Below, piece by piece: positions 28,101 through 35,918 of a DNA stretch of 64,000 nucleotides. Each line of letters begins with the position of its first letter. Within the stretch, counting starts at the first letter, position 1. The notes under the pieces are model-generated. The model did not search any database and was not told the DNA's origin. It worked only from the letters and a program-made list of their open reading frames with translations. The stretch is taken from positions 1,541,001 to 1,605,000 of the forward strand of contig SEMN01000070.1 in NCBI GenBank assembly GCA_005408345.1. The letters run 5' to 3'. A program made the position numbers and the translations under genes. The DNA is from Macquaria australasica. Lineage: Eukaryota > Chordata > Actinopteri > Centrarchiformes > Percichthyidae.

Positions 28101-31100
28101 GATGAAAAGAGCAACGCCTGCACACTGACTTCAAACCACAAATGTATTTAAACGGACCACCTATCAGCTTATTGATGTGGGTGTGGTGACCATTTTTGAA
28201 CTTTTTGACTTGACGAAGACTGGGATCAAAACGTTGTCCATTTAAATGAATTTGTGATTTGAAGTCAGTGTGCAGCCAAACATTTTTCAAATCACAGAAC
28301 TTTATTTTGAATTCTAGTTGAGATACCAAAGTGTCTATACACACCAAATATGAATTTTGTGGAAATGGGTCTAGAATTACTCTTAAGACGTCCAGAATAT
28401 TTCCGTTTGAGGGAATAGTGCTGCCATAAAGAACATGGATCCTGGGTTGAGTATTTCACTGTAGCTTCAATCAATAGTTCAAACAAGCCAATACAGAATA
28501 TATATGATACTGTCAGACAGTGTGGGAACCAAAAAACTACTTAAGGGGAAATAAAAGAGGGAGACTTGATGTTAAAGGCTTGATTTTGTTTTATTAACAT
28601 GGATTAATATGGACAGATGGTGTATCAGTCTTTGTGTGTCAGCATGTCTGCCTGTGTGTGTTTTGGGCTATCTATACTCATTAACAATGTGTTTATGCCT
28701 GTGAGTGTGTGTTTTCTATGTTAGCATGCTTCTCTCTGTGTGTGTGTGTGTTCTGTTACGTCATGCCTTTTGTCCTTTGTGTTTTTCTCCGCGTAGGGTG
28801 TGCTGCCCACCCCCTTGCTGCCCCCGTGGCAGGCACAGCACCAGGGCTTGACCCGTACCAGCATGCCCCAGGGCAGACAGAGTGAGTCACTAACATCGTT
28901 TGCAGCCTCTTCTTCATCTTTTCATAACACAACATATCCAGGCGTCTGTAAATAGCCTGAAAAAATTTTACTTTATCTCTAATTAAAACCCTCTAGCCTA
29001 CTGAAACATCTTTGTTCCAGTTAGTTTTTTTTTCACTGTGCAATTACAACACTATTTGTGCTGAGTGTCTACTTTTAGATTAATTTGTAAAAAGATTAGT
29101 AGCATGCAAAATAGTTTTTCTTGTTTGTTTTACTAAACACAGTCTGACTTTTGGTCCCTCAACAATTAATTTTCTGGTGTTATTTATAGTTTCAGTTCCC
29201 TTTTATTAGCTGTGTTCAGTCAGAAACTGGCTAACTTTGTCGACTTTCTAAAACCTGCAGATACCTGTATTTCTAATTCTCACTTTACTCCCCTCCACTG
29301 CTTGTAGACTGTTTTGAACAGTTTGTTCCTCTAAATGAGGGTCTATTTTCTGTTCTTGAACACATAGTACACATGACCATAACCTGATCTTTGCTTTGGA
29401 TATAACAATGAAACAATTAATTTTTCTGTAGACTAAAGCAGTTGGACTTCATTGAGAAAGACAGGACTGCAGAAATGACAGCGCAGTCACAAGAAGCTCA
29501 CTTATCTCAGTGAATCTTTTGTATTATGCTGCACAAGATGAGGTAGCAAGCAGGGGAGGCAGATAAAGAGAATGACAACAGGTAAATAGACTTAAGAAAA
29601 TGCACACGTGAGAGAGTGAAGAGAAAAAATAAAGAAAGAAACAAAGAGAAAAACCCACGCTCTGCTCCTTTGATCTATTTCGGTGGGGCTCAGCTTTGTT
29701 TAGAGAGCAAAGGTGAAAAACACGTGGCACATCTGTGTTTTTTTTAGTATATCTCAGGTTATTTCAATATCAAGTGCACTTGTGTTTATAGACTATTTTG
29801 ACAAAGATGTGAGTACAGCTCAGCAGTCAGTCAATGTACATTTTGTCCTACCAGCAGATTGCATGGTCTAATTAAGCAAAAAAACATGGAGTATCAAAAG
29901 AACGTCTGTACAGTGGGAGAAAAACAGTAGGAGGAACAAGCTAATGACGCTGAAACATACTACAATATAGTCGGCATGCAGTCATATTTAGACATGAGAT
30001 GAGTAACAACGGATGAGGCCCCTAATGCTCTGACCCCCCACTGGGAGTTCTGGCTGTAAACAAACCAGCAAAGAGTTCTTGCCAGTAATAAAGGTCTTTA
30101 GAAAAGAAAATAGAAATTGCCGGTTCTGAAATTAGAGAAGGAATTGGACTCGCTGAATGGATGATGCAGTAATTATATTTTGCGTTAAATTGGTTTATTT
30201 GTTGAGCTAATGTGTGACCTTTTCTTGCAAGGATCTCACTCCACCCTCTCTCCCTGTCTTTTAACCCTTTTTTCTCCTCATCTCATCTCTGTCAGTCAAA
30301 AATCTGAAATTGAATCTCCCATGTTCTCTCTCTTCTACCTTTGCCGCCCCACACATAATGCCTATGACAAGGAGTGGAGCACCTAGTGCAGTACTTCTAT
30401 GACACGGCATGGTAGAGTAACCCTTTCTTTAACATGCGGTCAACATGGTGCCCCCATGACCGCACCCTCCTGCACGCTGGGTTGTGGTTTGGCGTCAGAA
30501 GCATGCCCTTCTACATCTGCGTTTGCATGCTTTGCGTTTGATTTTCAGGAGTTTTTATCTTGTATATCTTTACTTGGAACTTTGGTCTGCTTTTGTTAAT
30601 GGAGGTCACAGTGATACTGTTTTAGTTATGGTCATTTTTCTTTTTCTTTTCTTTTTTTTTCACATATCATTTACCTGGTCTTTGTTGGATTTTGAAAGTA
30701 GTTTTGCCTTGTTTCTTTAGTTATTCTCAATTTTACATATGTGTCTCTTTGATTTGTTCCATCCTATCAAATTAGGTATACAAGAACTGTTATGCATGCA
30801 TTGGTAAATCTCTCTGTGTGGATTTGTTTTTCTATATTTTATTCATTGAACAAGTGTTTTATTATTCCAGGTGTTCACCTTGAAGGATTTGGATGAAGTG
30901 TTTTGAAAGGAATAACCTTTAAGAATACCCCAGCGTTATTGGACGTGAATACATATTACTGTCCTGAGCAATCCCCTTCATTCTAACTCCCCTATCAAAA
31001 GCAGTTAAGCACAGCAAGCAAAAGACAAATCCATATAATCACACACCCTCTGCTCTCACACTCAAATTCAAACATGCACCATTTTCACAACCACCTATAT

Positions 31101-33907
31101 TAAATGATACAAGGAAGTCTAATCTAGCTTTGAGTGCCACCATATTGCCATCCTCATCTGCTCATGTGCTGCAATCACATTGTCTTCCCACAGACATAAA
31201 GGGGATCATTTACATCCTTTTTGCATGTGGCTTTTCTAATCAAACAGCCATTTCTCATGGTGAAAGAGGCTGGAGATGAGGTTGGTTATGGTGGACACTG
31301 ACATCTTCCAGGTGCCTCAAATTGGCGCGTTTCTTGGTTAGACTGGTGATTTTCTGTTAAATGGATAGCTATCATTAGTGAGCTGAGATATTTACTTCTT
31401 GTCAGTGTGGCAATTACCTCAAAATGATTGCTGCTAATTATTAGTATCTGCAGCAGACAGCTGTAGATGCAAATAATCATTGACAGTGATCCTATAGATA
31501 CTGCATGCTGCTATCACTGACAGAGGCTTCTTCCAGCTGGGCCAGCTATAAATATATGCGCTCATTGCAAACCTCACAATTAAAGGTATCATATATTACA
31601 GGTAATCTTATGAGAATGGACAAAGAGTACAAGGCCTGTATCTATAATGTATCAGTGTGTTTTGCTTTGTTATGAACTAAACAGATAATAAGATTATTAT
31701 TTAGTTGAGTATCTTTGGTGTCACCTGTAATTTGTGGAGTAGAACAAATTCCTTTATTTTGTTTTGAACTATGGTATTCAGTAGGGAGTTCCCTGACTGT
31801 GTGTCAGTGCTAAAAAAATAATTAATAACATGCTCATGATTTGAGTGGCAGACTAATCAGAGCTATTGTAAGAAGCGACAGAAACATTCATTACGTAGGG
31901 GTTTTTAAATGACAAACTTTGAAGTCTAAAAACAGCATTTTCCTTGCTTGAAAAACATGCAACTACAAACTGGCACTGAGAGGTGGACAAGGGTTCTGTA
32001 ATAGGCTAGTGGACGCATTGTGGCAGGGGACCAGGAGATGGAGCTGTGGCCTCGGACATCTACTCCCACTCACAATACAAATGACTGATGGTAGAAAAAG
32101 GCAGAGTAGCTTGACCTGCACAGCCATATATTCATATCCTCTGAGATCATTTTGCTTTCAACTCACTGTGGGTCTATTTCTGCTAAAACTGAGTTCAGTT
32201 GGTAGCTTTAGATGGTTTAGATTAAGTGGAGCTGTGATGCAGAAAGTATCTAGAATCTGTGAATTCTTCAAACTAAAACAAATAAAGCAAGTGCAGGTAG
32301 TGGACAGATATATTATGAACACTTGTACAATCTAAACCAATTCAATGCAGGAGTGTTGAAACAAAGGTTTACTCTGTAAAGACATAATGAGTTTTTGTTG
32401 AGTCTGTGTCAGAGAGTTGTGGATTCAACTCTTTTGAAGCCGTAGTTTGTTGTTTTGTCGTACTGGATAATTAGCAGCTCTCTAGCACAACAGATATTGA
32501 ACATAAATGAGCTTCACTAAGACAGTAATTGTTGCAGGGCTGTTATAGGATTGCATTAGATTGTACAGGTGTTCATGAGATTGTGTTCATACCCTGTATG
32601 TCTCCCGGTGGTGGAGGACAACGCCACGGTTGGTCTAAATTTCATGTGGTTAACGGCTCAGCACGTTCTTACTCAGGCAGCAGGCACCATAGCTCTCAGT
32701 TTGAATGTTTTGAAGCCCCTCTGCAGCTGCGATCACAGAATGGCTCAAAAGACTTCAGTAGATTCCAGGAACTCACATGGCAAGGTTATTCTCCTCTGCT
32801 TGTTTTTAAGTGCTGAATCAGGGCTTCCTCTGTGACTTTGCCTCACCCAATCTAGGAATAGTTCAGCGACTGGCGGTGGAAACAGACTGTGATATTGAAG
32901 AGTAAATAAACAAGTCAAAGAAGGGCAGAATTTTCAGTTCACTTTTTGATTTTGAATTTCCTTTGCAGCTGCAAAATATTCAAAACCCTGGATCCCACAG
33001 GGATCAAAGACACTAAAAAAGGGGACATTTTTAAAACCAACCATTTCTGGAACATGATAAAAACAACTCAGTCCTGAGTCCTACCTCGTTATACACTGAC
33101 TATTCCATGACTATTATATACCCATTTTTAAAATATAAAATTTTAATCTTATTAACATATTTTTCCTCTTCTCTGCAGCCTCAAATACTACAGCCTTTCA
33201 ACCCCTGCCTCAACGAGCACCTCCGCCAGGGAAGACTAATAAAAACTCCCCCCACCGAGGCCCACAGTGACCTCACGAGGAGTAGATCAGAGGAAGGAAC
33301 CCATATAGATGCTGACCGTCCCCTTGCAGACCTTATGGTGGATGTGTCTGGGCCAGCAAACCCCGACGAGCTGAGTCATCTCCTCAGTACCCACCTGCAC
33401 TGCCCAGGCTCTGGGGCTCCGCAGGGGGTAACTGCCAGAGACAGTCCAGCATCAGCAGCTCAGTCTGCAGCACAGCATGACTGGAGAGCCCCTGCTGTGA
33501 TACTGCAGAGCTCTAACACTCCTGGATCTGCTGTTTCGACTTGCCCTCGCCTGCTGCAGCCTCCTCGCCTTCACAAGCGTGTGTCTCTCCCTGCACTCAA
33601 GCCAAGGGGCACTGGTGGCTTTGCCTCTCTGAAGCCGGGGTATTCCTTAGGGGCTCTGGCTAACCAGATCAAGCAGCTGCCCCCTCCGTCTAGAGGCCTT
33701 CCCTGCCTTAACGCTGGACCTCAGGTGCAGGCTCGAGGTCTCACTTCAATGCTTCAGCCTCGCAGAGCCTCAGAGCCTTGCAGGGATCCACGGTGCACCA
33801 GCTCCAGCCTGGAGGAGCCCGACCAGGGGACGCTCAAAGACCCTGGGTCAGCCAAGATCCTGATCCCTTTGAGTCGCTCATGCCTCCCCAAGCCAAAGAT
33901 TCCCTGA
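2..33907 (+). CDS. ccser2: ccser2 (coiled-coil serine-rich protein 2), 3' part of gene, nine exons in window
   Basis: The nine coding exons total 1872 bases, or 623 residues plus a stop, and every junction keeps the frame at GT-AG introns. Seen: an acidic Ser/Asp-rich start (residues 1-70 of this fragment), TYMWDEDGLEP near residue 115, DILNNL and DDDDLMLDVDL (about 142-165), a Leu/Glu/Gln-rich coiled coil (about 245-332), DKATQTYW (about 368-375), and a Pro/Ser/basic tail (382-623) ending SCLPKPKIP. Known: vertebrate CCSER2 has the same blocks in the same order and a C-terminus ending LPKPKI plus one residue. The protein (Gcap14 in mouse) is linked to microtubule plus ends and the cytoskeleton in neurons. 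CCSER1 shares the DLMLD block but, as I recall it, not the WDE block or this tail. The start codon and large N-terminal exon lie upstream of base 1. No signal peptide or membrane segment is visible. The choice between ccser2a and ccser2b is open. Confidence 0.9.
213..303 (+). other. ccser2 intron, 91 bases
   Basis: Short GT-AG intron (GTAAAA ... CTACAG) between two exons whose joined frame is continuous (phase 1). An intron this short is common in compact teleost genomes. Nothing else is seen in it. Confidence 0.85.
304..515 (+). CDS. ccser2: ccser2 exon with WDEDGLEP block
   Basis: Acceptor TCTACAG|GGCATAAAG and donor GCATG|GTGAGT. The first two bases complete a Gly codon with the preceding G, and the exon ends in phase 0 on a Met codon (513-515). 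It codes VELSPSNSSGGTYMWDEDGL and then an EPFGG...SYDDSELNSM stretch. Human CCSER2 has nearly the same run, from memory: ELSPS-SS-GTYMWDE-GLEP. This is the best single marker of family identity. The preceding intron is only 91 bases (213-303). Confidence 0.92.
2424..2448. repeat. (GT)n microsatellite
   Basis: About 12 GT units in the large intron. A second shorter TG run lies near 2557-2573. These create the false Val/Cys-rich reading frames here. Confidence 0.95.
5245..5299. repeat. (CA)n microsatellite
   Basis: About 27 uninterrupted CA units in the large intron. Confidence 0.97.
8376..8444. repeat. (CA)n microsatellite
   Basis: About 34 uninterrupted CA units in the large intron. Long enough to be polymorphic. 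Confidence 0.97.
9890..10070 (+). repeat. tRNA-derived SINE remnant
   Basis: An RNA polymerase III B-box-like GGTTCAATCC lies at 9931-9940. It is followed by CCTTGAGCAAGACACTGAAC (9971-9990), a stretch I know as a hallmark of a common teleost SINE, then a tail like AAGTAGCTTTGGACATAAGCG. The A box is not clear, so this is an old or 5'-damaged copy. The family name is not assigned. Confidence 0.75.
12192..12285 (+). CDS. ccser2: ccser2 exon with DLMLDVDL block
   Basis: Acceptor GGTTTTCAG|GATATC and donor GCATG|GTCAGC. It begins in phase 0 with DILNNLDPPGTGELDDDDL, continues MLDVDLREDGLH and leaves one G. The DILNNL and DDDLMLDVDL strings are shared with human CCSER2. CCSER1 has a looser version (DVLNNL, DDLMLDLE), so this block marks the family and the VDL form favours CCSER2. 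It is strongly acidic. Confidence 0.92.
13401..13773. mobile_element. fold-back (long inverted repeat) miniature element
   Basis: The left arm (13401-13560) and right arm (about 13631-13773) are reverse complements along most of their length. Examples are GTTTTAGAGAGGTGTTGATT (13507-13526) against the complement of AATCAACACCTCTCTAAAAC, and ATGCAGTCTAACACAACA against TGTTGTATTAGACTGCAT. The outer ends pair as CAGTTG/CAACTG and GGTACAC/GTGTAC. The loop is about 70 bases. There is no coding capacity. It resembles a fold-back MITE common in spiny-rayed fish; family name not assigned. Confidence 0.85.
14889..14939. repeat. (TG)n microsatellite
   Basis: About 25 TG units in the intron before the exon at 15466. 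Confidence 0.97.
15106..15148. repeat. (GT)n microsatellite with one interruption
   Basis: About 20 GT units, with an AT interruption near 15141, some 320 bases before the next ccser2 exon. Confidence 0.95.
15466..15574 (+). CDS. ccser2: ccser2 exon, basic/His-rich (RWSG block)
   Basis: Acceptor CCCTATATAG|ACGCTG and donor GCAG|GTTGGT. The first two bases complete an Asp codon with the preceding G, and the exon ends in phase 2. It codes ADRMSHFERSERAGRQGQ, then HKHHRWSGPDHFHSDS. Human CCSER2 has a similar RFDRPDR...QRWSGQEHYH run at this place, from memory. The acceptor has a weak pyrimidine tract, but the frame and the homology support it. Confidence 0.88.
15575..15723 (+). other. ccser2 intron, 149 bases
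   Basis: Short GT-AG intron (GTTGGT ... CTATCTCAG), phase 2. Nothing else is seen in it. Confidence 0.85.
15724..15904 (+). CDS. ccser2: ccser2 exon, start of coiled-coil region
   Basis: Acceptor TATCTCAG|GGCCC and donor CTACAG|GTTCGA, entering in phase 2 and leaving in phase 0. It codes AHVFQHYDGLKASRISSR, then GYMTMLDELTLEHMTQDCSS and LKNQLLRLKTLLQ. The LDE-TL-HM-QDC--(L/V)K-QLL-LK--L pattern is the conserved core seen in both CCSER2 and CCSER1, and it begins a predicted coiled coil with regular Leu spacing. Confidence 0.92.
15905..17503 (+). other. ccser2 intron (1.6 kb)
   Basis: AT-rich. Contains a threefold short tandem repeat of CACTTCACA type at about 16842-16865 and a poly-T tract at 17122-17132. 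No gene or exon is seen. Confidence 0.8.
17504..17569 (+). CDS. ccser2: ccser2 exon, 66 bases, acidic linker
   Basis: Acceptor GTTTCCAG|CTTGAG and donor TCACAG|GTAAGA, phase 0 on both sides. It codes 22 residues, LEDTDSPADVPEEIEDNTTA then SQ. Being symmetric, it could be skipped without a frame change. It acts as an acidic linker between two coiled-coil stretches. Confidence 0.9.
17570..17703 (+). other. ccser2 intron, 134 bases
   Basis: Short phase-0 intron from GTAAGA to GTTTTCAG, with a poly-T tract near 17629-17638. Confidence 0.85.
17704..17826 (+). CDS. ccser2: ccser2 exon, second coiled-coil segment
   Basis: Acceptor GTTTTCAG|TTGGAG and donor CAAATG|GTGAGT, phase 0 on both sides. It codes 41 residues beginning LEELIKEVQVLREELRSRDK and then TIAQLTLQCQQLQ, followed by HHHQREQM. 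The Leu/Val spacing gives clear heptads. Human CCSER2 has LLNEIKQLKDEIKKKDEKIQ in the same place, from memory. Confidence 0.92.
18001..18180. mobile_element. palindromic element with GGATCGAAACGT core
   Basis: The left arm (about 18001-18054) and right arm (about 18126-18180) are near-perfect reverse complements. Both contain AGTCAGACAAAAGATCCACA or its complement, with one or two differences across about 50 bases. The centre (18082-18112) carries CCTGACAAAG and GGATCGAAACGTAG. It is a non-coding miniature element; class not assigned. Confidence 0.8.
19881..19921. repeat. 41-base direct repeat, copy 1
   Basis: Starts AAGGCTTGGATCCGTTTAAT and ends ACCCTGAATTT. It matches 21007-21047 with two substitutions in 41 bases. 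Confidence 0.85.
20232..20261. repeat. (GT)n microsatellite
   Basis: About 15 GT units within an intron. Confidence 0.95.
21007..21047. repeat. 41-base direct repeat, copy 2
   Basis: Starts AAGGCTTGGATCTGTTTAAT. Copy 1 lies 1126 bases upstream. Confidence 0.85.
21512..21658 (+). CDS. ccser2: ccser2 exon with DKATQTYW block
   Basis: Acceptor GCCTGCTCAG|CCTGCT and donor CATGCC|GTGAGT, phase 0 on both sides. It codes 49 residues. A Cys/His cluster (FRCQCHHQRAP) is followed by a basic/Gln stretch and then HHYDKATQTYWRPPSHA. Human CCSER2 has a Cys/His cluster and DKYTQTPWRR here, followed directly by PPQVLQP, from memory. That places the terminal exon (PQILQP) as the normal next exon in phase 0. 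Confidence 0.92.
22351..22383. repeat. (CA)n microsatellite
   Basis: About 16 CA units within an intron. Confidence 0.95.
23618..23690 (+). repeat. tRNA-like SINE head, degraded
   Basis: An A-box-like TAGCCCAGAGGG (23623-23634) and a B-box-like GAGTTGAGTCC (23666-23676) are about 40 bases apart, the usual spacing of a tRNA-type polymerase III promoter. Cloverleaf pairing is poor, so this is a SINE or tRNA-derived relic, not a working tRNA gene. Confidence 0.45.
25094..25178. repeat. (CA)n microsatellite, longest in window
   Basis: About 42 uninterrupted CA units. Confidence 0.97.
28116..28277. mobile_element. palindromic element with GGATCAAAACGT core
   Basis: The left arm (28116-28156) and right arm (28237-28277) are reverse complements with few mismatches (GCACACTGACTTCAAA against TTTGAAGTCAGTGTGC). 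The centre (28209-28236) has CTTGACGAAG and GGGATCAAAACGTTG. The arms are unrelated in sequence to those at 18001-18180, but the core is similar. Confidence 0.8.
28797..28881 (+). CDS. ccser2: candidate alternative ccser2 exon, 85 bases, frame-switching
   Basis: Acceptor TTTTTCTCCGCGTAG|GGTGTG with a pyrimidine-rich tract, and donor CAGACAGA|GTGAGT. In phase 0, following the exon at 21512-21658, it codes GVLPTPLLPPWQ, then AQHQGLTRTSMPQGRQ, and leaves one A. The 85-base length is not a multiple of three. Splicing to 33179 would therefore read TSNTTAFQPLPQRAPPPGKT and on to a TGA at 33268-33270. The GC-rich, open, proline-rich frame looks coding, unlike the surrounding intron. Human CCSER2 as I remember it joins the flanking exons directly, so this is inferred as a cassette or a teleost-specific exon. 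No transcript evidence is available here. Confidence 0.5.
33179..33907 (+). CDS. ccser2: ccser2 terminal coding exon
   Basis: Acceptor CCTCTTCTCTGCAG|CCTCAA. In phase 0 it is open for 242 codons to TGA at 33905-33907. It starts PQILQPFNPCLNEHLRQG, then RLIKTPPTEAHSDL. Human CCSER2 has PPQVLQP and GKLIK at this place, from memory. The middle is rich in Pro, Ser, Ala and Gly with basic patches such as RLHKRVSLPALKPRG. The end is ILIPLSRSCLPKPKIP; human CCSER2 ends SRLPKPKIH. S-x-(I/L)-P next to Lys/Arg is the known class of EB-protein binding motif, so SCLP with KPK could tether the protein to growing microtubule ends. GC content is clearly above that of the flanking intron and the downstream region. 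Confidence 0.92.
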   Translation, partial: PQILQPFNPCLNEHLRQGRLIKTPPTEAHSDLTRSRSEEGTHIDADRPLADLMVDVSGPANPDELSHLLSTHLHCPGSGAPQGVTARDSPASAAQSAAQHDWRAPAVILQSSNTPGSAVSTCPRLLQPPRLHKRVSLPALKPRGTGGFASLKPGYSLGALANQIKQLPPPSRGLPCLNAGPQVQARGLTSMLQPRRASEPCRDPRCTSSSLEEPDQGTLKDPGSAKILIPLSRSCLPKPKIP

Positions 33908-34532
33908 GGAGCTTAAACCCACCCAACAAAACTTAAAACTGGAATCACTCTGACATTGATATTCATCCCCTTCTCTCCCTACTCATAATGACAGTGTGGT
34001 TGTTTTACCTTTTGAGTTTCAAAGGAACATACACTAAGCTCATTAACCCTCATATGGACAATTCAGGGACTGCCTGTGTCGTTGACATTGGTATTGTGAC
34101 TGCTGTATTGTTTTTAAATTAGCATCTACAACTCCAGCCTGACTGATTGACCAAAATATAGTATGTAGCAGGATCTTATCTTCACAACAATCCATAGTAG
34201 TATATGACAGTTTTCAGATTGAGCGGAATTCATAGAAGAAATAATGTATAAATATCCAGTTTACCAGCCTTGCACATGCACATGAATGCTGATGCAAAGG
34301 GTGTTACCATTCAAAGAAGTCAGCTTTTTGTGTTCTTTTGTAATAACCGCTGGCTCTTATATATCACATTTAAAGTCTAAGTTCACTTGTCCTCATACAG
34401 CTGTGCCCTCTGACACACAGGTGCATTTGGTTTAAAACATGGAGGTGACGTGAATGTGACCTTTGCAGTGTAATAGAAGGCCCAGGGGAAGATGGAGGAA
34501 CAAAACAAGAAGTGGGAAAGAAAGAAAAAAAT

Positions 34533-34538
34533 AATAAA
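34533..34538 (+). terminator. candidate proximal polyadenylation signal
   Basis: First AATAAA after the ccser2 stop, 626 bases downstream of it. It sits in an A-rich run, so it could be fortuitous. Confidence 0.35.
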
Positions 34539-34639
34539 ATAACTGTAGAAGTGGAATGGGGGGCTAGAGACTGAAAAGCAAATTCGTCAAAGTGCTCTGG
34601 AGCTGTCATGTCCAGAATGAAAATATGTGTTTGTGTAAA

Positions 34640-34640
<1 letters not shown>

Positions 34641-34667
<27 letters not shown>
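34641..34667. repeat. (GT)n microsatellite
   Basis: About 13 GT units in the 3' flank of ccser2. Confidence 0.95.
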
Positions 34668-34670
<3 letters not shown>

Positions 34671-35003
34671 ATGTATGAAGGTGAGAGATGAGAGACATAG
34701 AGGTGAGGCACAAAGAGGAAAGCACTCCACACTCTAGGTACATCCGTGTTTCTAGTTCAGTTTGCTACGCTTACAACCCTGCACATAATAGCAAAAGGGG
34801 TCGCAGACCTTCTTTATAAATGCAACTCGGATGGAAATAAAGGCTTATAAAAAATAATACCGTGTTAGTGGTGAAGATATAATTAGGAGAAACAGTGTGC
34901 AAGTGAGGAATTAGCTTTCATAATGTAGCGGAAAAGAGCAGTGTAATAAAGCACTCACACACTTAAGTGTGCTCAGGTACAATGTAGGCTCACTCATATC
35001 CAT

Positions 35004-35034
35004 GCGCGCGCACACACACACACACACACACACA
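35004..35034. repeat. (GC)n(CA)n compound microsatellite
   Basis: A short GCGCGC run followed by about 12 CA units. The alternating purine-pyrimidine tract could adopt Z-DNA. Confidence 0.9.
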
Positions 35035-35540
35035 GAGTACTCTGACACTCTGAAAAGTGTGTTATTTCAGGGTTATTTTGTGCATTTTTAGTTAGAAAAC
35101 AGAGAAGAGTAACAGAAAGTGTGATAAGAGAGGGGAGAGACGGCATGTAACAAAACCCATTTAATATCTTACAGTCTTATAATCCTTACTATGAGACAAA
35201 CACAACACAAAAAAAAATCTTCCAGTAACGTGAGAAAATGTCACTTGTTTCCAGTTTGCAGCAAATACATTTGTTGCAAAAATGTTGAGTTGAGGGACAA
35301 AAACTTCACATGAGCGATCTGCCACATTAGATGACATAAAGTGATGCAAGAAAAGAAAATTTTGTCAAACTTGGGTTGAGAAAAGTTTAAGAAAAACAAA
35401 TTGGGGAGTCAATTAAATAACCTGTTAAGAGGGCAATTTTTACAATGCACACTGACTTCCTTGAACTATCTCCCTCAATGACCAACACATGGAAACATCA
35501 GCTAACAGGGATTTATTATACGTGCGAAGCTGCTACCTGA

Positions 35541-35560
35541 TGTGTGTGTGTGTGTGTGTG
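35541..35560. repeat. (TG)n microsatellite
   Basis: Ten TG units. Confidence 0.93.
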
Positions 35561-35895
35561 TATTTGTGTGTGTCTCTCCCGTCTCTCTTCCTCTCGCTCT
35601 CCTGCACATCTCTTTTGGGAACATCAAAGGTATTAGCGCGGTATTTTCAGGTAGGGAGCCTTCGGGGCTTTAGTGGTGTTTCTGTGGGAGTTTTGTAGAA
35701 TTGTGTTTATCTCTCCTTTCGTGGAGCCCTTTTGCAGTCAAACGCTCCCGAAATGTCCCCAAACGGAGAGCAGCAGTGTGTTAAAAAGGCCTTCTGACAG
35801 CAACTCTGCTCTCTTCTCTGTCACGCCGCGTGACCGCTTGGTGTACGCCTCTGGCGCTGTCCGGTCTACTGCGTCCAATAATGCACCCTACATAG

Positions 35896-35918
35896 AGTGA
35901 GAGAGAGAGAGAGAGAGA
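35896..35918. repeat. (GA)n microsatellite
   Basis: About 11 GA units, just after a CpG-richer stretch (35730-35880). Confidence 0.93.

Larger units (their letters stand above)
21659..33178 (+). other. large ccser2 intron before terminal exon (11.5 kb)
   Basis: Donor GTGAGT at 21659, acceptor CTCTGCAG ending at 33178. It contains microsatellites at 22351-22383 and 25094-25178, a tRNA-like SINE remnant (about 23618-23690), an (ATTT)n run near 24857-24876, a palindromic element (28116-28277) and one exon-like cassette (28797-28881). The stretch 29000-33100 holds nothing else I can name apart from a weak alternative terminal exon at 30871. Confidence 0.75.

Noticed and set aside
2..33907. Assignment to CCSER1
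   Set aside because: The TYMWDEDGLEP block, the DKATQTYW-PQILQP order and the SCLPKPKIP end fit CCSER2. CCSER1 as I remember it lacks these and has a different tail.
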